Below are positions 5,617-10,257 of a stretch of 10,257 nt of DNA, in pieces (the first letter of the stretch is position 1; the number at the start of each line of letters is the position of its first letter). The translations under genes were made by a program, and so were the position numbers. Source of the DNA: an uncultured bacterium (GTDB taxonomy: Bacteria; Cyanobacteriota; Vampirovibrionia; Gastranaerophilales; Gastranaerophilaceae); the NCBI GenBank assembly GCA_900551965.1, contig URYF01000053.1, forward strand, positions 1-10,257, in the 5' to 3' direction. The notes beneath the pieces are model-generated. The model was not told the DNA's origin, made no database searches, and saw nothing but the letters and a program-made list of their open reading frames with translations.

Positions 5617-8463
5617 TTATTTAACGGTGATACCACCATTTTTAACATCAACTGAAATAGAGTTCATGTCATTATCAAATACATCATTTGCATTGTATGT
5701 GATAGAAATAGGATATGTCTTTGCAGAAGCATTTGATTTAACTTCGAATGTAAGGAGCAATACTTGACCGTCTTTTGTTTGGTCTTGCGAAATTTCAAGA
5801 CCATCCCAGCCGAATTTGCATCCGCTTACAAGATTTTTCGGTGGAGTAAATGTAAGAACTTCACTTACAGCCGAACCCGTAGCGCCCTTTTTGAGAGTTA
5901 GTACACTGTCGTCATAAGTGACTTTTAATCCAATACCTAATAAGCCTGGATTATTGACGATAGATACAGGCACAGTAACTGTCTGTCCTGCACTTGCAGA
6001 AACATTACCAACAACAAATGTTGGATTTGTAATCTTGGTATATTGTGCGGTAACAATCATATTGCTTGTTACATTTGTGAATGTCTTATCCCATTTAGAG
6101 AACACATAACCTTCTCTGTCAGGAGCAGCAGGAGCTGTTGCGGATTTACCGGCAGCGACAGTTTCAGTTTTAAGTACTGAGCCGTCATAATCTTTAAATA
6201 CAACTGTATATGTAGTTGAAGGCTCTGTTGTATCTTTAACGCCTACATATCCTGCATCAATCTCGTTACCGTTATCTAATACAAGAATGAGATGTTTATC
6301 CGAATTAACATAGGCATTCTTAACGCCTACACCATTAGTACCGTTAGCACCGTCTTTGCCGTTTGTTCCATCTTTACCATCCTTGCCATGAAGAGAAGCA
6401 AGCCATTCTTCTTCAGTGCCGGTATAGCCATATTCTACAGCAATTTGATATGCGGACTTACCATCTTTGCCCGAAAGGGACTTTAACCAATCGCTTTCAG
6501 AACCTTGATAACCATGTTCAACAGCAATTTCGTAAGCAGATTTACCGTCTTCACCAACTGCACCGACCAATGTAGCAAGCCATTCCTGGAGTGTGCCGAC
6601 ATAACCATTATCAACTGCAAGCTGATATGCGGACTTACCATCTGCTCCGTTTTTACCAATAAGAGAGGCAAGCCATTCGGTTAATGAACCTTCATAACCA
6701 TTTTGAACAGCAAGTTCATATGCCGAAAGACCGTTCTTACCGTCTTTACCATCAACTCCGTCTTTACCGTCCTGACCAATTAAAGAATCAAGCCATTCAG
6801 AAAGAGAACCGGTAAAGCCATTATCTTTTGCAAGTTCATATGCGGATTTACCGTCTTTACCATAAGCACCGGTTTTGCCGGCAAGTGAAGCAAGCCACTC
6901 GGTTTCGGTTCCTTCAAAGCCATTATCAACTGCAATTTCGTAAGCAGACTTACCATTGCTTCCTGCTGTACCTTTCAAAGATTCAAGCCATTCTGAAGCT
7001 GTGCCTTGATATCCGTTATCAACAGCAATTTGATATGCAGACTTACCGTCTTTACCATCCTTGCCATTAGTTCCTGTTCCTGTTCCTGTACCCTTAAGAG
7101 ATTCGAGCCATTCTTCCTCAGTACCGGTATATCCGTGATCTACAGCAAGTTCATATGCAGATTTACCGTTACTTCCGTCTTTACCGTCAGTACCATTTGT
7201 ACCATCCTTACCGTTCTTGCCAACAAGAGATGCAAGCCATGCTTCTTCTGTTCCTGAAAAACCTTTATCGACAGCAAGTTCGTAAGCAGACTTACCGTTT
7301 TCGCCATCAGAACCTTTTTCTCCCTTGTCACCTTTTGCTCCGGTTTCACCTTTAGCACCGACTAAAGAGCCAAGCCATTCTTCAATGGTTCCGATATATC
7401 CATTATCAACAGCAATTTCATATGCAGACTTGCCATCAGCACCATTTGTACCGTCTTTACCGTCTACACCGTTAATTCCATCTTTTCCGTCAACACCGTT
7501 TGTGCCATTGACGCCGTCTTTACCATCTTTGCCGTTAATACCGTCAGCACCTTTAGCGCCGACGAGTGATTGCAACCAGTCTTGAAGTGAGCCGCTGAAT
7601 CCGTTATCTAAAGCGAGTTCATACGCAGATTTACCATTAGTACCATTTTGTCCTGCTTCTCCTGCTTCACCAACAAGAGATGCAAGCCATTGTGCCTCTG
7701 TTCCGGTATAACCATTTCTAACAGCAACTTCATAAGCAGATTCACCGTTTTTACCATCTTTGCCATCTTTTCCTGTTTTATCAAGAATAGATGAAATCCA
7801 TTCTGCTTCAGTACCTGTGTAGCCATTGTCTACTGCAATTTGATAAGCGGATTTGCCGTCTTTACCGTCTGTTCCTTTTGCACCTGAGAGCGAGAGCAAC
7901 CAATCGGTAAGAGAACCTTTATATCCGTTGGCAACTGCAAGTTGATAGGCTGACTGACCGTTTAAACCATTTGCACCATCTTTGCCGTTAGTGCCGTCTT
8001 TACCGTCTTTGCCATTAGCGCCATCTTTACCATTTTTGCCGTTTTTAACTGTTACGCCGGATTTATCCATAAGATTGTTAATCCATTCTTGTTCGGTACC
8101 TTTGTAACCGTTGGCGACTGCAAGCTCATAAGCTGATTTGCCATTAGTACCATTTGTACCATTAGCGCCGATAAGAGTTTTTAACCATTCGGTTGTATCG
8201 CCCTTGTAACCATTATCAACAGCCAAGTCATAAGCGGATTTGCCGTTTTCTCCAGCTTCGCCAACAAGAGAGGCAAGCCATTGTTCCATTGTGCCGTCAT
8301 AGCCATTATCAACAGCTAAATCATAAGCGGATTTTGCTTGTGTACCGCTAACACTTTTTGCTCTTTGATTAGTTATAACTGTTGCAGTACCAGCGGAAAC
8401 GCCTGCAACAAGAACAACAGCTAAAACGGTACAAAGAACCTTTTTCCACACTGAGTTTTTCAT
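5617..8463 (-). CDS. Collagen-like surface stalk protein with C-terminal cohesin-like domain
   Basis: The product has 948 residues from the preferred start. The basic N-terminus MKNSVWKK plus a hydrophobic run (about residues 9-30) is a signal peptide or membrane anchor. Residues 44-711 alternate 17 copies of a unit of the type KSAYELAVDNGY followed by xEWLxSL with collagen-like G-x-x runs (GKDGKDGTNGKDG). Residues 712-748 (VKNAYVNSDKHLILVL) form the short cap often seen after such stalks. Residues 751-810 are an InlB-like repeat (GYVFSKWD, TAQYTK). Residues 813-948 are cohesin-like and share NNPG, CKFGWDGLEI, KDG and LLTFEV with the cohesin of the downstream protein. There is no sortase motif. 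I infer an N-terminally anchored or wall-associated stalk with its cohesin at the outer tip, able to hold a dockerin protein such as the one encoded next. An ATG at 8473-8475 would add four residues but lacks a ribosome site. Confidence 0.9.
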   Translation of the reverse strand: MKNSVWKKVLCTVLAVVLVAGVSAGTATVITNQRAKSVSGTQAKSAYDLAVDNGYDGTMEQWLASLVGEAGENGKSAYDLAVDNGYKGDTTEWLKTLIGANGTNGTNGKSAYELAVANGYKGTEQEWINNLMDKSGVTVKNGKNGKDGANGKDGKDGTNGKDGANGLNGQSAYQLAVANGYKGSLTDWLLSLSGAKGTDGKDGKSAYQIAVDNGYTGTEAEWISSILDKTGKDGKDGKNGESAYEVAVRNGYTGTEAQWLASLVGEAGEAGQNGTNGKSAYELALDNGFSGSLQDWLQSLVGAKGADGINGKDGKDGVNGTNGVDGKDGINGVDGKDGTNGADGKSAYEIAVDNGYIGTIEEWLGSLVGAKGETGAKGDKGEKGSDGENGKSAYELAVDKGFSGTEEAWLASLVGKNGKDGTNGTDGKDGSNGKSAYELAVDHGYTGTEEEWLESLKGTGTGTGTNGKDGKDGKSAYQIAVDNGYQGTASEWLESLKGTAGSNGKSAYEIAVDNGFEGTETEWLASLAGKTGAYGKDGKSAYELAKDNGFTGSLSEWLDSLIGQDGKDGVDGKDGKNGLSAYELAVQNGYEGSLTEWLASLIGKNGADGKSAYQLAVDNGYVGTLQEWLATLVGAVGEDGKSAYEIAVEHGYQGSESDWLKSLSGKDGKSAYQIAVEYGYTGTEEEWLASLHGKDGKDGTNGKDGANGTNGVGVKNAYVNSDKHLILVLDNGNEIDAGYVGVKDTTEPSTTYTVVFKDYDGSVLKTETVAAGKSATAPAAPDREGYVFSKWDKTFTNVTSNMIVTAQYTKITNPTFVVGNVSASAGQTVTVPVSIVNNPGLLGIGLKVTYDDSVLTLKKGATGSAVSEVLTFTPPKNLVSGCKFGWDGLEISQDQTKDGQVLLLTFEVKSNASAKTYPISITYNANDVFDNDMNSISVDVKNGGITVK
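6331..8334 (-). repeat. Tandem coding repeats: 17 SAY/EWL units with collagen-like linkers
   Basis: Seventeen imperfect units are each about 28-67 residues long; length differences come almost entirely from the number of G-x-x triplets. The fixed part (SAY, A, NGY/F, G, W, SL) is about 23-24 residues. The longest collagenous linkers follow units 3 and 7. The DNA units are similar enough that slippage or recombination could change the count. A GTGTGTG-coding hexamer repeat (GTTCCT x3) lies near 7070-7087. Confidence 0.9.
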
Positions 8464-8468
8464 TTTTT

Positions 8469-8473
8469 CCTCC
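8469..8473 (-). promoter_or_regulatory. Ribosome binding site that fixes the collagen-gene start
   Basis: GGAGG lies five bases before the ATG at 8461-8463, and it overlaps the upstream ATG at 8473-8475. That upstream ATG has only AT-rich, purine-poor sequence before it, so the downstream start is preferred. Confidence 0.8.
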
Positions 8474-8517
8474 ATTGGTTTTATTTTTGTTGTCTTTTTG
8501 GTTATAATATAAATGTG

Positions 8518-8550
8518 TTATAATCTTAAGTGTACTTCTTTTTCATCCAT
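8518..8550 (-). CDS. Possible 10-residue leader peptide MDEKEVHLRL
   Basis: ATG at 8548-8550 is preceded by AAAGGAGA (8558-8565) at eight bases spacing, as good as any ribosome site in the window. The frame closes with TAA at 8518-8520, about 55 bases before the collagen-gene ATG. It may be a leader peptide, or the stub of a gene whose remainder was lost. No run of a single amino acid codon suggests classical attenuation. Confidence 0.35.
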   Translation of the reverse strand: MDEKEVHLRL

Positions 8551-8571
8551 AATTATTTCTCCTTTCAAACG

Positions 8572-8633
8572 AAAATAGATATGCTATATAATAATGTGAA
8601 TTTATTAGGTTTTGCTTATTCACATAATGTCAA
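8572..8633 (-). promoter_or_regulatory. Weak local promoter candidates with dyad operator
   Basis: A perfect TTGACA (8628-8633) faces the operon, but at 17-18 bases the -10 position is only ACCTAA/CCTAAT; TAATAA comes at 20. A second option is TTCACA (8595-8600), 17 bases, TATTTT (8572-8577), which would start transcription almost at the ribosome site of the short ORF. An 11-bp arm dyad, ATAATGTGAAT (8591-8601) and ATTCACATAAT (8618-8628) with one mismatch, overlaps both. TTCACATAAT recurs upstream of the recombinase gene at 9904-9913. Confidence 0.3.
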
Positions 8634-8702
8634 TATCCAATCATATTAATATTACATTAACGGTTTTCGGAATTCTATATGCCATTAGCGTACTATTTGA
8701 AA

Positions 8703-8729
8703 TTTTCGTAGAACTATCACATCTACGAA
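8703..8729. repeat. Left recombination site (inverted repeat IR-L)
   Basis: Arms TTCGTAGA (8705-8712) and TCTACGAA (8722-8729) flank the 9-bp spacer ACTATCACA. This is the usual form of a tyrosine-recombinase crossover site. Positions 8703-8726 are the exact reverse complement of 10018-10041, so the two sites have identical spacers in opposite orientation. Confidence 0.8.
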
Positions 8730-8731
8730 TA

Positions 8732-8769
8732 AAGTGAGCAATCCGTTTATATAAACAAATTGCTCACTT
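8732..8769 (-). terminator. Hairpin terminator behind the recombinase gene
   Basis: A perfect 11-bp stem AAGTGAGCAAT / ATTGCTCACTT encloses a second palindrome, GTTTATATAAAC (8745-8756). It starts 24 bases after the recombinase stop and on the minus strand is followed by TTTATT. The plus side is also T-rich, so it may work both ways. It would stop recombinase transcription from entering the operon in this orientation. Confidence 0.6.
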
Positions 8770-8793
8770 ATTTTGACCATAATGACGAGAATA

Positions 8794-9867
8794 TTATCCC
8801 GTCAAATTATTCAATTTTTCCATTTGAATACATTTTTCTTGAAAAGACGGATGCACATAAGTATTCAGGGTAAAGGAAACGCTTGAGTGACCTAATATTT
8901 CACTAAGTGTCTTGATATCGACTCCGCTTTCAATGCATCGTGTTGCAAAAGTATGTCTGAATGTATGAAAATGATGTGGATACAAATCTGCATCTTTCAA
9001 TAACTTGTGATACCTATATTCAAAAGTTCTTATATTTAAAAAACTTTCTTGACTCGAAACAATATATGGCGATTTTTTATTGCTAAATTCTGCTGTTAGC
9101 AACTGATAAAGATTATCTGTAATCGGAATATCTCGTTTTGAATGCGTGGTTTTAGGTGGTCCGATTTTATATATCCATTTATTATTTTCATTTTTAATAC
9201 GGATAATAGTGGAATCTACTGTGATAATATGATTTTTGAAATCAATATTGTTCCATCGTAAAGCACAAACTTCACCGATTCTTAATCCAGCATAAAGAGA
9301 TAACATTACACCTAATGCCGTAAGGCTTTGGTTATATTTGATGTATGTTTCTAATTGTCGTTGCTCATCAAGTTCTAAAATAATGACTTCTTTATTAGGC
9401 GAAAAGGGCATATTCACTTGAATATTAGACAACTCAGCTAACTGTTCCTTATGCCCATAATCAATTGCAGACTTAATAATTATTGCCATTGTTTTAACAT
9501 ACGATGAGGAATAATTATTTAATTTGTTATTTAAAAATTGATTGACTTGAACAGATGTAAGATCTTTTAGTCGTGTTTCGCCGATTTCGTTTTTTATATG
9601 CTTGTCTATGATATAACTGTATTTATCATGAGTCGATTTTTTATTTTTAATTTTACCATAGCATAGCCAAGAATAAATCAGTTCTATAAATGTAATAGAC
9701 TTGTCTATATTATTGACTAAAACACATTGCATTTTTTGTTCTAATTCATTTACGCTTTTTGCATAAACTGATTTATAAATCGAACGATTATTTTTGTATC
9801 CTACAACATAACGACCTTCCCATCTGCCGTCTTTTCGTTTATAAATACTGCTTCCGTATTTGGACAT
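8794..9867 (-). CDS. Tyrosine recombinase/integrase of phage-integrase family
   Basis: The product has 357 residues, normal for this family. The N-terminus (MSKYGSSIYKRKDGRWEGRY) is an AP2-like arm-binding type. Residues about 55-150 form the helical core-binding domain. The catalytic domain keeps all six key residues: R196 (AGLRIGE), K239 (PPKTTHSKRDIP), H301 and R304 (HTFR), H327 (LGHSS) and nucleophile Y337 (LNTYVHPS). AAGGAGT before the ATG supports the start. It probably makes a 3'-phosphotyrosyl strand exchange at the two flanking dyad sites. No excisionase gene is visible. A hairpin follows the stop. The upstream 150 bases hold TTCACATAAT, also found before the surface operon. Part of this gene (residues about 30-62) is duplicated at 944-1043. 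Whether it integrates, excises or inverts DNA must be inferred from the sites; their opposed orientation favours inversion. Confidence 0.95.
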   Translation of the reverse strand: MSKYGSSIYKRKDGRWEGRYVVGYKNNRSIYKSVYAKSVNELEQKMQCVLVNNIDKSITFIELIYSWLCYGKIKNKKSTHDKYSYIIDKHIKNEIGETRLKDLTSVQVNQFLNNKLNNYSSSYVKTMAIIIKSAIDYGHKEQLAELSNIQVNMPFSPNKEVIILELDEQRQLETYIKYNQSLTALGVMLSLYAGLRIGEVCALRWNNIDFKNHIITVDSTIIRIKNENNKWIYKIGPPKTTHSKRDIPITDNLYQLLTAEFSNKKSPYIVSSQESFLNIRTFEYRYHKLLKDADLYPHHFHTFRHTFATRCIESGVDIKTLSEILGHSSVSFTLNTYVHPSFQEKCIQMEKLNNLTG

Positions 9868-9968
9868 TTGATTTACTCCTTTTACTTTAAAATAAGAATA
9901 AATTTCACATAATTGTTTTGAGATAAATTAACTGTATTTGAATAGGAAAAACTAAACATTTATATTAG

Positions 9969-9997
9969 TTGACCTATAGATAAAAATGTGATATTAT
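9969..9997 (+). promoter_or_regulatory. Outward-facing promoter inside the inverted-repeat segment
   Basis: TTGACC (9969-9974), a 17-base spacer and TATTAT (9992-9997) form the best sigma-A-like promoter in the window. It reads rightward, away from the recombinase, with start near 10004. In this orientation it transcribes only across the right site into the terminator at 10091. After inversion it would read leftward into the surface operon with a leader of about 280 bases. Confidence 0.55.
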
Positions 9998-10014
9998 ACT
10001 ATTATAAATAAGTA

Positions 10015-10041
10015 TGTGTAGATGTGATAGTTCTACGAAAA
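10015..10041. repeat. Right recombination site (inverted repeat IR-R)
   Basis: Arms TGTGTAGA (10015-10022) and TCTACGAA (10032-10039) flank spacer TGTGATAGT. Positions 10018-10041 are the exact reverse complement of 8703-8726. The outer arm has two changes compared with the left site, a pattern seen when one arm is under less constraint. Confidence 0.8.
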
Positions 10042-10054
10042 ACCAATTAAAGTT

Positions 10055-10083
10055 ATGTTAACTTGACCTAATATAAATTGCAA
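10055..10083 (-). promoter_or_regulatory. Candidate promoter reading leftward into the cassette
   Basis: TTGCAA (10078-10083), 17 bases and TAACAT (10055-10060) face the recombinase gene from outside the right site. If real, recombinase expression would depend on orientation. The elements are only partial matches in AT-rich DNA. Confidence 0.25.
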
Positions 10084-10084
10084 G

Positions 10085-10125
10085 TAAAAAAGCGGTCTGT
10101 TTATTACAGACCGCTTTAGTTTTTT
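10085..10125. terminator. Strong bidirectional intrinsic terminator outside the right site
   Basis: A perfect 10-bp stem, AGCGGTCTGT (10091-10100) and ACAGACCGCT (10106-10115), has a TTATT loop, a T-rich tract on the plus strand (TTTAGTTTTTT) and an A-run on the left. It starts 50 bases beyond the right recombination site and would cap RNA from the outward promoter. Confidence 0.88.
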
Positions 10126-10166
10126 GATGACTACCTTTGCATTTTTGATGGATAAACAATATAAAA
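10122..10166. repeat. 45-bp direct repeat, right copy
   Basis: Matches 817-861 with two mismatches, same orientation. It begins within the T-run of the terminator. Read on the minus strand it keeps the same frame as the left copy, but both differences change the amino acid. Confidence 0.8.
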
Positions 10167-10181
10167 GGGCAAACTTAAAGT

Positions 10182-10221
10182 GAGGGTTTAAAGTTTTATT
10201 ACTTTAAGCCCTCGTTATTTT
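10182..10221 (+). terminator. Hairpin with T-run at right edge
   Basis: A 13-bp stem, GAGGGTTTAAAGT (10182-10194) and ACTTTAAGCCCTC (10201-10213), has one G-T wobble and is followed on the plus strand by GTTATTTTTTT. No plus-strand gene precedes it. On the minus strand it overlaps the stop codon of the possible gene end at 10204 and could belong to that gene instead. Confidence 0.55.
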
Positions 10222-10257
10222 TTTGAAATGTCTCTCAAATTTTTTGCTCATTTCAAT
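10204..10257 (-). CDS. Possible C-terminal end of a gene entering from the right
   Basis: The last 17 codons before a TAA at 10204-10206 read IEMSKKFERHFKKITRA, open to the window edge. It is lysine-rich and credible as a protein tail, but is too short to place in a family. The adjacent hairpin supports a gene end. It could also be chance in AT-rich DNA. Confidence 0.3.
   Translation of the reverse strand: MEMSKKFERHFKKITRA

Larger units (their letters stand above)
8464..8702 (-). other. Operon leader region between collagen-like gene and left recombination site
   Basis: Together with 8703-8793 this forms a 330-base gap between the collagen-like and recombinase genes. Reading leftward it holds no terminator-like hairpin with a T-run. 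It contains TTGACA (8628-8633), a dyad (8591-8628), a short ORF with its own ribosome site (8518-8550), and the ribosome site of the collagen gene. A transcript entering from the recombinase side would pass freely into the operon. Confidence 0.6.
8703..10041. mobile_element. Predicted self-inverting cassette: recombinase, terminator and outward promoter between inverted sites
   Basis: A perfect 24-bp inverted repeat brackets the complete tyrosine recombinase gene, its 3' hairpin and a rightward promoter near the right end. Opposed identical sites predict inversion rather than excision. After a flip about the centre (x becomes 18744 minus x), the promoter at 9969-9997 would lie at about 8747-8775 facing the operon, with the terminator hairpin moved to the far end. 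Inversion is inferred from site architecture and not observed here. Alternatives are that the repeats are operator or arm sites of the recombinase, or terminal repeats of a minimal element. Confidence 0.6.
9868..10203. other. Regulatory region upstream of recombinase gene, no ORF supported
   Basis: It contains the recombinase ribosome site, a TTCACATAAT motif (9904-9913), a rightward promoter (9969-9997), the right recombination site (10015-10041), a small dyad AAGTTA-TGT-TAACTT (10050-10064), a bidirectional terminator (10085-10125), and the right copy of the 45-bp repeat. I see no convincing sigma-A promoter for the recombinase between the sites. Confidence 0.6.

Noticed and set aside
7325..7585. 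Plus-strand ORFs rich in Pro/Ser across the collagen gene
   Set aside because: Mirror products of the G-x-x repeats on the other strand; explained fully by the repeat structure.
6331..8334. CRISPR-like regular repeats
   Set aside because: The periodicity is protein-coding, in frame and imperfect, with variable unit length; there are no near-identical direct repeats with unique spacers.
8464..8475. ATG at 8473-8475 as start of the collagen-like protein
   Set aside because: It overlaps the GGAGG that serves the ATG at 8461-8463 and has no ribosome site of its own.
10223..10256. Arms TTGAAATG and CATTTCAA as another recombination site
   Set aside because: The 18-base spacing is too wide for a crossover site and the DNA may be coding; the window ends here, so it cannot be judged.

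Overview
The window looks like chromosome or accessory DNA of a low-to-moderate GC Gram-positive gut anaerobe, probably a Ruminococcus/Eubacterium-type clostridium. The basis is AAAGGA/GGAGG ribosome sites, cohesin and dockerin domains, Listeria-Bacteroides (InlB-type) repeats, LRR_5/BspA-type repeats and collagen-like G-x-x proteins. The genus is inferred, not proven. Every recognisable gene lies on the minus strand.

Layout from left to right. Positions 1-600 are clearly richer in GC than the rest. They hold the N-terminal 138 codons of a class I SAM-dependent methyltransferase running off the left edge, plus a 57-codon fragment of a translationally coupled upstream gene. Positions 600-1150 are a scar-like AT-rich stretch. 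It contains an operator-like promoter, a terminator with the 3' end of a lost gene, a 45-bp direct repeat that recurs at 10122-10166, and a 100-bp copy of part of the integrase gene. Positions 1151-8463 hold a two-gene surface-protein operon that reads leftward. Its first gene encodes a 948-residue collagen-like stalk with 17 SAY/EWL punctuation repeats and a C-terminal cohesin-like domain. Its second encodes a 1466-residue multidomain protein with cohesin, dockerin, InlB-type repeats, a large Ser/Thr-rich region, LRR-like repeats and an aromatic C-terminus. A strong terminator follows at 1151-1180.

Positions 8703-10041 hold the most interesting structure. A complete tyrosine recombinase gene is bracketed by a perfect 24-bp inverted repeat. 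Each copy is itself a small dyad (8-bp arms around a 9-bp spacer), as expected of a tyrosine-recombinase crossover site. Between the sites also lie a terminator behind the recombinase gene and a good sigma-A-like promoter pointing outward to the right. As drawn, that promoter fires through the right site into a strong terminator at about 10091. If the segment flips, the same promoter would fire left, through the left site, into the collagen/cohesin operon.

Working model (inference): a self-contained invertible cassette carries its own recombinase and switches on or off a cohesin-dockerin surface complex that has no carbohydrate-active enzymes encoded beside it. The orientation shown would be OFF for the mobile promoter. 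The local operon promoter candidates are poor.

The right edge has a hairpin and the last 17 codons of a possible further minus-strand gene.
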